Shown: positions 22,750-33,717 of the stretch, in pieces
Layout of the letters: every line of letters begins with the position of its first letter
Numbering within the stretch: position 1 is the first letter of the stretch
Source of the DNA: Gambelia wislizenii
Lineage: Eukaryota > Chordata > Lepidosauria > Squamata > Crotaphytidae
Length of the DNA: 64,000 nucleotides
Reading direction: 5' to 3'
NCBI GenBank assembly: GCA_030847615.1
Contig: JAUMIR010000015.1
Coordinates: forward strand, 9,875,501 to 9,939,500
The notes under the pieces: generated by a model
Told to the model about the DNA's origin: nothing
Seen by the model: the letters and a program-made list of their open reading frames with translations, nothing else
Databases searched by the model: none
Translations under genes and position numbers: made by a program

Positions 22750-23160
22750 GAATAATAGAATCATAGAGTTGGAAGAGACCACAAGGGCCATCCAGTCCAA
22801 CCCCCTGCTATGCAGGAATGCACAATCAAAGCATTCCCGAGAGATGGCCATCCAGCCTCTGCTTAAAAACCTTCAAAGCAGGAGCCTGCACAACATTCCA
22901 ATGCAGCATATTCCATGTCCAAACAGCTCTTACTGTCAGGACATTCTTCCTAATGTTTAGGTGCAATCTCTTTTCCTGGAGTTTGAGTCCATTGCTCCGT
23001 GTCCTATTAGTCTCTGGAACAGCAGAAATCAAGCCTGCTCCATCCTCAGTATGACATCCCTTCAAATATTTAAACGTGGCTAGTATAACCCCTCTCAACC
23101 TTCTCTTCTCCAGACTAAACATACCCAACTCCCTAAGCCGCTCCTCATAGGGCAGGGTTT
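22750..23160 (-). mobile_element. CR1 LINE 3' end
   Basis: A minus-strand CR1 tail (starting 'atagaatcatagagttgg') and ORF2 C-terminus, open at 22826-23128. Its insertion cut the plus-strand CR1 before it. Confidence 0.85.
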
Positions 23161-23212
23161 ACACATATATATTTTATTTGGTCAATGAACAGCAAAATTT
23201 AAAAACAAATAC

Positions 23213-23214
<2 letters not shown>

Positions 23215-23249
<35 letters not shown>

Positions 23250-23320
23250 CTTTTCTTCGCAAACGAAAATTCAGGAAGGACTCATCCCACGCTTTCTGCA
23301 AGCACGCTGATGACTAAAAA
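23215..23320 (-). mobile_element. 3' tail of an RTE-like LINE with (CT)n end
   Basis: The 23250-23320 sequence matches 44127-44201 (3' end of the RTE-like ORF: 'cttttcttcgcaaacgaa'). Both start in CTCTGG, and here the CT unit has expanded to about 30 bases. Confidence 0.7.
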
Positions 23321-23424
23321 GGCATCTTGTAGCTTATTATGTTTTTTTCTTTTAATTGTATTTTTATTTTTTTTAATACAAAATACAATTAAAAGAAAAA
23401 AATCATAATAAGCTACAAGATGCC
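23321..23424. repeat. Near-perfect inverted repeat (44/45-bp stem)
   Basis: 23321-23364 is the reverse complement of 23380-23424 apart from one extra base, with a 15-nt AT-rich loop. It lies at the junction between the RTE-like tail and an unrelated minus-strand LINE. Confidence 0.9.
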
Positions 23425-23429
23425 ACATA

Positions 23430-24595
23430 GTAATAAAGCATCCCATCACCTGCATCTTAGTTAATATTTTGTTATCTTACAAAATAAAGCTAATATATTA
23501 CTATTCTTTATATAATAAAATAACAATTGTCTTTCCCCTAAGCATTTACTGATAAAAAGTTTCAAAGGCAAAATAATAGTGATACCAAAACAGTATTACA
23601 TTTAAGTTGGGGAGATATCTTTTATCTGGATTTGTCTTATTTTCATTGCTGCAACACAAAATGTAGCAACTGTGGATGTATCCTAAAGATTTAAATCTTG
23701 GAGTAAATAATTCACATAGGAGTTGTCTGTATACCCTGGAAGTTTTTCTATTATAGGGGCAATATAAATTAAATTAATATCCTCATAAAATGTACAGTGT
23801 AACTATACTCATAAAATGTACAGTGTAACTATACATGTAACATAGTTTCTATTTTAATTTTCCACATGGGCAACTGCACTCTATTAGAGGAACTTTGTCG
23901 TATCTGTCCAAGTTGTGCGAATGGAAGAATATTAAGTCTGGCTTTAAAGAAAGCAATTCTCAACCTAGAAAATGGTAAATTTTGCAGGTATCTAGCTGGT
24001 TCACATATTCCCCTGCCTATCTAGGATCTATTATTTTGTGGCAGCCTGCTAGTTTCATTGTGGAACTCCATGTCCTTTATTCTTTGAGTATCTATGTTTT
24101 TTAGCTTGATCCTTATTTAATGATAACAAGAAAAAATTGGAGAGTCCATAAACAACCAGTTTATCCTCTACTGCTTGTTTCCAAGGAGAAGAGAAATTAT
24201 CTGCTAGGATTGCTGGGGTTAAACCACCTAGAGAAAATTGGATATTTAGCCAATAATATATCATCAGTTTCCATGTCCTCACTTCTATTAGTAGCATCCC
24301 TGTCTCAAGCATTAATTGTGCATTTGATGTACCATTGGATGAAGTCAAAATTGAGCACAAGAATTTTGTTTGAACTGTTTCCTGTGTCACCTTTTCCATG
24401 TACTATCTGAGCCCCATAGAGAATTTAGGCCACTGTTTTGGCCTCAAAATGTTTTAAGGCCACAGGTATTAATTCTCCTCCTCTCAGACAGAGTGTTTAA
24501 TAGATTGAGTTACATGATTCTGGTGTGTGTTCCAAATACCTTTTGAGTGGAAAACCAACCCCAAGGTATTTAAATATAGGACCTGTTCTGAATTA
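23430..24595 (-). mobile_element. LINE fragment, C-terminal part (family undetermined)
   Basis: The minus-strand frame at 24055-24399, then the segment around 23860-23990, encode a LINE C-terminal pattern (KYWL..., then a YLQN...RLRIAFFKARLN-like run). It is related to 52740-53110. Several frameshifts. I could not assign a clade. Confidence 0.55.
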
Positions 24596-24599
24596 TGTA

Positions 24600-24755
24600 G
24601 GGCAAGACTTCCAGAACTCCCAATATCCTGGTCACCCTCTGGACACATTCCAGCTTCTCAATATCCTTCCTGAATTGTAGTGTCCAGAACTGGACACAGT
24701 ATTCTAGGTGAGGTCTGCCCAAAGCAAAACACAGTGGTACTATTACTTCCCTTGA
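24600..24755 (-). mobile_element. CR1 fragment at the outer edge of the left arm
   Basis: A diverged CR1 ORF2 C-terminal piece. It shares non-consensus differences with 47670-47818, which helps fix the duplication boundary. Confidence 0.7.
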
Positions 24756-25344
24756 AACTTGGTAATTTCCCTTTTCCTAGGGAAAGGTGATGATTTTGTT
24801 TCAGTATGACATTAGTCAGTCTTCTACATAGCCAAGGATAACTAACAAAGTAATCTTTCACTCCCCTCCCACCTGCACAACCAGGTGGAAACATCATTCA
24901 CCCATGCTCTGAGCACTGGCAGAACTGAAATCCTTCGTCCTTGCATCGGATGTAGGTGTGTGTGTGGGGGTTAGATTCTTGGAAACAGTGTCACAATCAT
25001 AACAAAGTAGCAATTGTGTATATGGAGCAGTTGCCTAGATGTACTAATCAGCAACTGTTCCATATTCACAACCACTGCTTAGTCATGATTGTGACACTAT
25101 TAGCATGATAGTAACTCCCCCCACTGCCTACTTTACTAGGGATCAGCTGCATGAGGAGAAAGAGATCCATTCTGCCAGGGACTACAGCATGAGTAGATGT
25201 TGTTTCCATCAGGATTTGGGGGCAGGAGGGTTGGAAAAGGGTAGGCCAGGACACATAAGGAGGGGTTACTTAGGTATACATACACTTAAAGTATAGTTAA
25301 CTAAGTAGCTGATAATGAGTACTGGCTGTTATTGTGGTGGTGGT

Positions 25345-26015
25345 GGTTCATAGTATCATAAAATATGAGAGTTGGAAGAGACCACAAGGTCTCTCTAGTC
25401 CAAACTCTTGCCATGAAGGAACAAGTAATGAAAACACTCCCGGGAGATGTACCTACAGCCTCTACTTAAAGTCCTCAACTTCTCTCCAGGATGAAGAGGA
25501 GCCATTAGTGAGTACCCTTTGGTTTTGGCCCATGAACCAATTACAAATCCACCTGACATTTGGATTGTCTAGCCCGCATGGTACTAACATTTTTGAAAGA
25601 ACAAAATGGGGCATTTGTCAAGGGCCTTACTTAAATCAAGATACACTGCATCTATGGCATTCCCTTCATCTACCAAGTATGCAACCCTATCCAAAAAAAG
25701 AGGTAAGTTGAGTCTGGCATGATTTGTTTTTCAGAAATCCATGTTGACTTTTAGTGATCACGACATTCCTTTCTAAGTCCTTACAGACTGTCTGGTTAAT
25801 GATCTGCTCTACAATCTCTCCTAGTATTGATCTCAGGCTGACTGCGATAATTATTGGAGTCTTCTTCTTTCCCCTTTTTAAGGATGGGGAAAATATTTGC
25901 CCTCTTCCAGTCTCCTGGGACCTCTCCTGTCCTCTAGGATTTCTCAAAGATTATTCATGGTGGTTCTGAGATTATTTCTGCCATTTCTTTTAGTGCCATT
26001 GGATGTAGTTAATCT
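25345..26015 (-). mobile_element. CR1 fragments (tail and RT pieces), left arm
   Basis: A minus-strand CR1 tail (25353-25470) joined to RT sequence (to about 26015). It is matched in the right arm at 45370-46130, so it predates the duplication. Confidence 0.75.
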
Positions 26016-26995
26016 GGCACTGGGGATTGAATTCATTTATACTGGCCAGGTATTCCTGAATGACCTCTTTTCTTGTTCTATGCTACATTTCCTCTACTGT
26101 CTCATTTGTTCCATTTTTCCCAGAATAAGCACCAATCTCCTTTTAGGAGAAGACTAAAGCAAAGAAGGCTGGAAATGGAAGGCTGCAAGAGGCTGGCTAA
26201 ATTTGGAATCTTTTCACCTGTGTATATATTACATCTCACTGCAGAGAACTCGAGGTTAAAGTAAAATAAATGATTTTTATTGGAAAATAGCATGAAGAGT
26301 ACTCACACACACCAAACATGCTCACAAGAACTGCACAAGGCTAACAAAGCTTTAAAGGCAGAAAGGCTGAAGAGAGGGATAAGTTAGGGAATTAGGGAAA
26401 CAATTACCAGTCCAGAAGGTTAGAGAAGGACTCCGACAAAAGCCTGGGCATGGCACGGAAGTAAAATCTGCAGGCACGTCCACAGTGTCAGGTGTCGTCC
26501 ACAGTGGTAACACTTGCTATTCCTGGGGATTAATATTTGTACTATATTTTGTGTTCTGAGGGGATATTTGGACATAGAACAAAGCTGGAATGGATTTTCC
26601 CCATCTGAACAAAGGAAACCATAACTTTGCTAATTACTGTTAATGGCTGAGAGATAGGAATTGATGGGTTTATGAGAACTTTGCATTGTAGGACAGGAAA
26701 GGGTCATGAGGAACATATCCTGGGGAAAAGGGTTGTTTTGGTCACTTACTTATTTGTCACTGAGGATGCCCAACTGGGGATTAGCACATTCCACCTTCAT
26801 GGCATTGTTGACTAGGGACTTCGCTTCATCCTATATTTGGTGTGTCTGATAGTATTTTTCCATGGCATCAGCGTAGGCCCTTGTGACTTCTGTTTGACCC
26901 CACCTTTTGATCAGGTCTACTAGATCCCATGAAGCATCTTAATATTGTTAATTATGCGATATTATAGGGAGGGTGTGTAGGACAGGGTAACAATG
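26016..26995. other. Arm sequence without genes
   Basis: Non-coding. Counterpart at 43640-44122 plus 44933-45370, where an RTE-like insertion splits it. Confidence 0.5.
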
Positions 26996-26997
26996 TG

Positions 26998-28023
26998 ACG
27001 GTTAGGTAGATTTGTAATTGGTTGACTGACCAAACTGAAATGTAGTCACCAATGGCTCCTCTTCATCCTGGAGAGAAGTGACTAGTGGGGTGCCGCAGGG
27101 TTCTGTCCTGGGCCCAGTGCTATTCATCATCTTTGTCAATGACTTGGATGAGGGAATAGAGGGCATGCTTATCAAATTTGCAGATGACACCAAATTAGGA
27201 GAGGTAGCTAATACCCCAAAGGACAGGTATAGAATTAAAAATGACCTTAACAGATTAGAAAGCTGGGCCAGCACTAACAACATGAATTTCAACAGGCAAA
27301 AATGTACACGTAGTCAGAAAAAATGAAATGCACGGATTTAGGGTGGGTGACAACTGGCTTGGTAGCAGTGCCTCCAAAAGGGATGTAGGAGTCTTAGTGG
27401 ACCACAAGCTGAACATGAGTCAGCAGTGTGATGCAGCAGCTAGAAAAGCCAATGCAATTCTAGGCTGGATCAATAGGAGTATAGTGTCTAGATCGAGGGA
27501 AGTAATCATGCCACTCTATTCTGCCTTGGTCAGACCTCACCTGGAATTCTGTGTCCAGTTCTGGACATCACAATTCAAGAAGGATATTGACAAGCTGGAA
27601 TGTGTCAAGAGGGGGGCAACCAAAATTGTGGGAGGTCTGGAAGCCATGCCCTATGAGGAGAGGCTTAGGGAGCTGGATATCTTTAGCCTGGAGAAGAGAA
27701 GGTGACAAGGTGACATGATAGCCATGTTGAAATATGAGCAAGCTTGTTTTCTGCTACTCCAGAAACTAGGACAAGGAATAATGGACTCCAACTATAGGAA
27801 AAGAGACTTCACCTCAACATTCGGAAGAACTTCCTAGCTTTAAGAACTACTTCACGATGGAATGCGCTGCCTTGGAGTGTGGCAGGGTCTCCTTCTTTGG
27901 AGGTTTTTGAACAGAGGCTGGGTGGCCATCTGGCGGGAATGATCTGATCGTGTATTCCTGCATGGCAGGGGGTTGGACTGTGTAGCCTTTGCGGTCTCCT
28001 CCCACTCTATGATTCTATGATTC
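26998..28023 (+). mobile_element. CR1 LINE 3' kilobase, left arm
   Basis: RT motifs SGVPQGSVLGPVLFIIFVNDL (27078-27150 region) and FADDTKL (27175 region), then the C-terminus and a tail ending 'ctatgattctatgattct'. Frameshifts and a small deletion near 27735. The right-arm counterpart is 42602-43640. Confidence 0.85.
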
Positions 28024-28181
28024 TCTAGATGACAGCCAAGGGTCTCCCCATAATCCTTTGATGAAAATATCTACCCACACACACACACCCAACACATTCA
28101 AACCAGCTGTGGTCATACATTCTGAAATTTACACCAAGAGATTCAAAGCCAGAGAGAGACAGATTAGGATGCAAAATAAGA

Positions 28182-28187
28182 TTTATT
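28182..28187 (-). terminator. Polyadenylation signal, left beta-protein gene
   Basis: TTTATT on the plus strand (AATAAA on the coding strand), about 280 nt past the stop. The same signal is present at 42435-42440 in the right copy. Confidence 0.8.
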
Positions 28188-28467
28188 GAAAAGGAGAGAA
28201 GGATGGGTTCGGCGATGATACAGAAAAGAGGCGAGAAACAATGTGAAGTACACAAGACTGTTACTGGATTACTGGAATTGAGAGATTTAGAAGAAAAAAG
28301 GGGGAAATGGGTAGAAAGAAAGGATGGACAAATCCATGGACAAGTTCTTGACTTCAGTGATGGTTCTAGCAGATCATTTGGTTCTGTTACCAGGGCAAGA
28401 TTTCTGACATCATAGGCTCGTGGGTCATCCTGAGATCACATGACTATTCTTTTTCCATTTCACAGGT

Positions 28468-28914
28468 CTAGTGGCAAACGCTACCACGACACAGTCTGGA
28501 ATAACTTGATCCCAAATATCCTCCATGCACGTCACCAAAGCCAATGTTGCGACTGCCAAAGCCAAAGCCTCCTGCTAGCCCATAACCCCCAACAGCACAT
28601 GGAGTGTTGCCTCCAACATAGACAGGCTCACAAGAAGAAGTGAGGATGGGCCCAGGGACAATGACATTAAAAGGAGGTGGCTGAATCACCAACTCGGATG
28701 GTGGGGTCTGGTTGATGCAGGAAGGCGTGACTCCAGCTAGGGTGCCAAGATTACCGGATGATTCTGCCAGGGCACCACCTCCATAGCCCAAACCGCTGTA
28801 GCCGAGGTTACCATAGCATAGCTTTCCCAAGCCTCTTGTACCTGCCGATCCTAATCCAACGGTGGGGGTGGAAGCATAGGAGGGGATGGCGCAGACTGGA
28901 CCAGAATCCACCAT
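28468..28914 (-). CDS. Corneous beta-protein (beta-keratin), left copy, 148 aa
   Basis: Corneous beta-proteins are structural proteins of sauropsid scales, claws and feathers. They assemble through a central beta-sheet domain into filaments in cornifying keratinocytes. Residues about 64-98 form the core box, with PPSELVIQPPPF, VPGP and SSCEPV landmarks. The N-terminal part is Gly/Ser/Leu-rich and the C-terminal part (101-137) is rich in Gly, Phe and Tyr, ending in a Cys-containing tail. The whole frame is in exon 2: acceptor CTTTCAG|AGGCAG at 28932/28931, 17 nt of UTR, then ATG. Exon 1 lies at 32143 and poly(A) signal at 28187-28182. It differs from the right copy at 20 of 148 residues (about 86% identity), only one of them in the core box. 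No stop or frameshift. Probably functional. Confidence 0.93.
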   Translation of the reverse strand: MVDSGPVCAIPSYASTPTVGLGSAGTRGLGKLCYGNLGYSGLGYGGGALAESSGNLGTLAGVTPSCINQTPPSELVIQPPPFNVIVPGPILTSSCEPVYVGGNTPCAVGGYGLAGGFGFGSRNIGFGDVHGGYLGSSYSRLCRGSVCH

Positions 28915-30330
28915 TGCTGACAGAACTGCCTCTGAAAGAAGGACACAATGATTCTGGTGTTTGTTAAATCAGAGAGGACTAGATGGCATCTGCTACCTAC
29001 ATTCCTGCTGAACTATTCAGATTCTAGTCCCAAGCATTCATCCAACCTATGGCTATTTTATATTTTTAATGCACTTGTTAAATATTGGGATATGTAGAAC
29101 ATTTCTTTTATATGAATCAGTTTTATGCACATTTCAAGGTCTTCTCTTCCACCTTATGGAGCCTCACAGCTGGGGGTGCTGTTGAGGCCAGTGAGGGCAC
29201 CATCCACTCTGAGAGCCATGATTCCTCCCACTGAGAACCTTTTAAAATCTTCCAGCTACCTGAAGGTATACTTTAAAAAAATGCATTAGCACATTCAATG
29301 TATTGAACTGAACAGATGGGAGAAAGGGAAAGATACCTCACTTTTTGTGACTAGCAGAGGGACCCTTCCAGAACACGGCCTCACAGCCCAGAAAAAAACT
29401 AAGGAAAATCTATGGATGCTGGCAGTGAAAGCCTTCAACTTCACATTGAAGGCATTATTGATTGGAGAAATCATGTAATGCTACTTATTTATTTAATCAA
29501 TGGGCAGTTTATGGAAGTTACCAGCTATCATCCTCCTGAGTAGGGATGGAAGGAATATTAAAAAATATTCACAGAATAGTAAAAAACCCATGTTTGGAAG
29601 TGTTTAGAAAACCTAATGAAAAGAAATTTATACTTTGCAGTTTCAAACATACTCTGTGCAAGATTTACTGGTGGTTCTGTCTGCAGAAGATAGCGCTTTC
29701 TACACAGGGTATAGTATATCTAAGGTGAAATAATATCTCCCATTCGGAAAATACTTGGGGAGAATTCCATAGAAAATGCTATAACTGGTAGCTTATTTTG
29801 CACAACATTTGTATGTGGTTAACTTACAGAGAAAGCAAAATGTTCTGTTTAAAAAACAGCATTTTCTGTGCATGAAATAATACCTCTGCATAGAAACATG
29901 GCTCTCTGCACAGAAAATACTGGGTTGGGGACAAAACAGCCTTTTACAAATTTGGCACAGAATGAATCCTGAATTAAGAAAAAGCTTCAAAAATGAATGG
30001 TTCTCAAAGACTTTCTCACAGCAGGAAAAACATTGTTAAAAATAGCTTTTGCTTCCTCTACAAAGAAACTTAGTGAAGAATCTCATCCTTACACCTGAGC
30101 TATTCTGTACCTTGTCCCATTCTTGCTCATCCAATTCAAAGCTCAACCTTTGCCTGTCATTCACGGAATCTCTTCAGCTCTCAGCTGTGTTGAGTATTTC
30201 CACAGAAGTTAAAGATCGGTTCCTGGATTTTTGATGGTTCTCTCTTCCGTTGCTACATTTACCTTGGAAGACTCTTTTTATAAGTGTTTACCGGGGTACT
30301 TTGAGAGGAAATATGGGTCAATTTCCAACT

Positions 30331-30417
30331 TCCAGATATTGTTGAGCTGCACTTCCCACCAGACCCAGCCAGCAAAGCAAAGGCTGGCAGTTGCAGTCCT
30401 ATAACTTTTGGAGGGCC
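30331..30417. repeat. Short foldback repeat, left intron
   Basis: Imperfect palindrome family also at 15917, 40208 and 58831. Present in both arms, so older than the duplication. Confidence 0.55.
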
Positions 30418-31523
30418 TCCCTGACACCCTCTCCTAAGTGGTAATACAACAACCACACACCCTCCCAGGATTCCTGAAAGGGGTTCCCATTCCTCCCATC
30501 AAGGTCAAATGCTTATTAGATTGAAGTAATCTGACCTGTTGGAATTCTCATTTGGAAACTGAAAATTGCAGAGAGCTTTGGATTTATTGGAAGGCATTGT
30601 AAGCGGGAACCAAATGTTGGAATGTGAAAGATTATAAAATACATAAATATAAAGAATTTTCTGTTCACTTCCCTACAAGAATACCCAGGGCTAAGACTAA
30701 AATTCCAGGGGAAAACTTTGATGGTATAAGCTCTTCGACAGCGGATCAGGCCACTGCAAAGGGTGGTTGTCTTTTGTCTCCATGGTTGGATGAAAAATAG
30801 CTGAGTTTAAGTATCACTGGGATTAAGTTAATTGCGAAAGACCAATATAAATCAAACAACTAGTGTTTCTTAAGGAATACCCTTTTCCTAAAAATAATCT
30901 GAATATTGACAAATCATTATAATCTCTTAAATTCTAATAATTGATAATTTAATTGATTTTAATTATTTAGTTCCTGTCACTGGAAATTCCTATTCATGTG
31001 AGTTATTTGATTGTGGAACAGATTGCCCTGGAAGGTGGATGCCTTTTCATTATATGGTTAGATATTCCTTTCCTTATTATTGTATTCATTTGTATCCTTT
31101 CGTTTTTCCTATAATGGGACTCAAGACAGCTGAAAACATATTGAAAGCAATGGAAATTAAAATCAATAGAAAAGCAAAAAGCAATAGAAATCTAAATATA
31201 ACATTTTAAAAACAATCAATTTAGAAGATAAATCATTAAAACTACTAAGATCCATTTAAAAACTCTTTTTTAAACCCTTAAAGTGCTTATGGATATTGAA
31301 ACAGCTGAGTTCAACTATCTTTTTAAAATGTTGAATCCCAAAGGATGGCAGATTCATGCCTTGGTGCTTCCTGAGGGACATTGTTCCCTTGTCCTCCTGA
31401 AAGTCTCTCTCTTAGCAACCCTCCACAGTGACACCTTGCAATCTCAAAGCCTGGGATCCACAAGTGAACACTGACTTCCTGCCCTTTGGAGAAGGAAGAG
31501 ATGGCTCCTTCTCAATTCACATT

Positions 31524-32005
31524 TCTGATAAGGACAAATTGGAGCGTGTCCAGAGAAGGGCAACTAAAATGGTGAAAGGTCTGGAAACAATGCCTTATGA
31601 GGAGAGACTTAGGGAGCTGGGTATGTTTAGCCTGGAAAAAAGACGGTTTAGAGGCGATATGATAGCCCTGTTTAAGTATTTGAAGGGATGTCACGCTGAG
31701 GATGGAGCAGGCTTGTTTTCTGCTGCTCCAGAGACTGGAACATGGAGCAATGGGTGCAAGCTCCAGGAACAGAGATTCCACCTCAACATGAGGAGGAACT
31801 TTTTGACAGTAAGAGCTGTTCGGCAGTGGAACACACTCCCTTGGAGCGTGGTGGGGTCTCCTTCCTTGGAGGTCTTTAAACAGAGGCTGGATGGCCATCT
31901 GTCGGGGATGCTTTGATTGTGATTTCCTGCATGGCAGGGGGGTTGGACTGGATGGCCCTCGTGGTCTCTTCCAACTCTGCAATTCTATGATTCTATGATT
32001 CTATG
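31524..32005 (+). mobile_element. Young CR1 3' end inside the left intron only
   Basis: Encodes the CR1 ORF2 C-terminus and ends in ATTCTATG repeats. The right arm has the uninterrupted site around 39070-39100, so it inserted after the duplication. Opposite in orientation to the host gene. Confidence 0.9.
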
Positions 32006-32142
32006 AAAATATTTTAATACAAAGAGATGTTCCGACTGCAAGATACATTTCAGCATCATCCTGCAATAGCAGCATATTCCCCACAGACGTAATTCCACTG
32101 TAATTTCAACAAAAGCACAGAGATGTGTATAGTTAGACTTAC

Positions 32143-32231
32143 CAAAACCTCTGAGTAATAGAACTCAATAGCTGGAATAAGCAAGTCAGGTGAAGCTGTT
32201 GGAGACTCTCAGCACAGGGAACCCTTTTATA
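32143..32231 (-). promoter_or_regulatory. TATA box and non-coding exon 1 of the left beta-protein gene
   Basis: On the minus strand, TATAAAAG (plus 32224-32231) is followed by a transcription start near 32201. Exon 1 of about 59 nt ends GGTTTTG|GTAAGT at 32143/32142. It matches the right copy almost base for base. A 21-bp tandem duplication lies 50-91 bp upstream of the TATA box. Confidence 0.85.
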
Positions 32232-32280
32232 GCATTTTCTTTGTGTCCCCTGAGGGCCCCATGGCTGGCTTGGTGACTCC

Positions 32281-32322
32281 CCTTCCTCCCTGAGGCTTTC
32301 ACCTTCCTCCCTGAGGCTTTCA
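32281..32322. repeat. Perfect 21-bp tandem duplication in the left promoter
   Basis: CCTTCCTCCCTGAGGCTTTCA occurs twice back to back. The right promoter has a single diverged unit. It may alter promoter strength or spacing. Confidence 0.9.
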
Positions 32323-32693
32323 TTAGCAAGCAATTTCTGGAAAACTTCATGTCCCCAAATTACTTTAATAAGTGACAAGCTTGAAACAAGCAGCATTTTG
32401 TCAGCTCTGCAGAATGCCACTTCCTTATCTCAACACTCTGATCTTTTTGTTTTCATTGTTTTGCAAAACTACTTTGCTTGTACCTCTCCATCATTTAGAA
32501 GGGCAAGAGATCAGCCCGCCTTAGGAATGTGAAGGTCTGTCAGCCACCATTTCTCTGAATCTCCCCTGCATTGTTCTTCCCAGCATTCTCCCTTATCAGA
32601 GTTCAAGGCTTCATGGGGTGTTCTTAACTTAAGTTCTTGGGAAGAGTCTTGAAAGATGCAGGAAGGTTGCATTCATTGAAGGTGGTCCCAGGT

Positions 32694-33717
32694 GCTCTGG
32701 AAGGCTGAGCCATTACTCAGAGCAGATTGTCTGGGATGGAGGATGCTGAGGCCTTGGGTGAGATGCGTCCTCTTTTGGCTGACAGCACCATGTTGGATTT
32801 GGGCCCATTCAGTCAGTTTTTTAGCACTTTGTACTTTGCTGTATGTCAGGTAACATTGATCAGAACTGACTGAAACTGAGCAGTGAAATAAACCTCTCTG
32901 CGTAGATCACAGCTACTAGGTTTGGGCTTACTAGCTCAACACATCCCCGTTGTTTAAGGAATAGGATGTTTTGGTGTTAAGTATAACTTACCAAAAATTC
33001 AATGGGGGTTGTAATAAAGAGGTGGAAACAAGTCAGGAGAAGGTTTTGGAGGCTCTCTTCTTGGGGAGCCCTTTCATGGGGTGGTGAGACTCATTTGAAT
33101 GGTCCTATAACTCTTTACAAAACATTTGTGCATCTTCTGCCCAAACCTGTGCATCTTTCATGTAGAAGGAATTAAGAACTGTGGAGATTATCATTCTTCT
33201 AGACTTCTTCAGAGTTCCCAACAGTGCCATCATCTATAAAAATCATGCAGTTTTGTGCGTGGTGCACACACATACTCACACACACATGAGAGAATAACAG
33301 ATAGGAGGAATCTTCCATGGAGGTTGTGTCTTCATAAGTAGAGTTAGGTGTGCAGGAAACATTCAGTGTAGTTTCATGGTGTCCTTATACAGTAGAGAGC
33401 ATCTGTTATGTTACTATGTAGCAGAGCTAGCAAAGCAACTGTTCCTCAATGGGACCGGTGCACGAGACCATTGTGCTTTGGAAATAATGTGTATCAGACA
33501 CTTGTTTGTTTTGGTCCTGCTGTGCATTGTGTACTCTTGCCATTGTATTGACACATATCAATGCAATTCACGATTGTATCAATAGACATCTTTGCAATTC
33601 ATGAAAAGAATTTCTTAGTGCCTCTGCTAGTTAGATACATGTACGTAAAGTAATGTTAAATTAAAAGTGGCATAGGATTCTGGGAATGTTTTCCCCTATA
33701 CAGTAATACGTATTTTG
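32694..33717. other. Spacer between the arms, left part
   Basis: Apart from the orphan exon 1 at 32.99-33.08 kb, no gene is seen. It is not part of the inverted arms. A counterpart may lie beyond 64 kb, since 62795-64000 copies the adjacent spacer. Confidence 0.5.
32992..33078 (-). promoter_or_regulatory. Orphan beta-protein-type exon 1 with altered TATA (CATGAAAG)
   Basis: On the minus strand the order CATGAAAGGG, then CCTCCAAAACCTTCTCCTGA, then GAATTTTTG|GTAAGTTATA parallels the two complete genes (ATAAAAGGG, then CTCCAACACCTTCACCTGAC, then GGTTTTG|GTAAGT). The TATA core has become CATGAAAG (plus 33071-33078). The intron would start at 32991, but no coding exon follows before the left arm begins. 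It is a stranded first exon from a lost or separated gene. Confidence 0.7.

Larger units (their letters stand above)
28932..32142 (-). other. Intron of the left beta-protein gene
   Basis: A 3.2-kb intron from GTAAGT (plus-strand ACTTAC, 32137-32142) to CTTTCAG (28932-28938). It contains a short foldback repeat (30331-30417), an old L2-type tail near 31080-31140, and a CR1 insertion (31524-32005) that the right copy lacks. Confidence 0.8.
24600..32693. repeat. Left arm of large inverted duplication
   Basis: Read as reverse complement, this arm matches 38411-47818 through many landmarks. These include the beta-protein gene with its exon 1 and promoter, the CR1 blocks at 27.0-28.0 versus 42.6-43.6 kb, and the block at 24.78-25.13 versus 46.30-46.71 kb. 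The inner edge is at 32693, where the match stops after CCCAGGT. The outer edge near 24600 lies in a shared, oddly diverged CR1 piece. Only the left arm has the CR1 at 31.52 kb. Confidence 0.9.

Noticed and set aside
28025..28255. 76-codon frame conserved in both arms (with 42367-42603)
   Set aside because: It lies in the 3' UTR and flank of the beta-protein genes and is kept only because the arms are recent copies.
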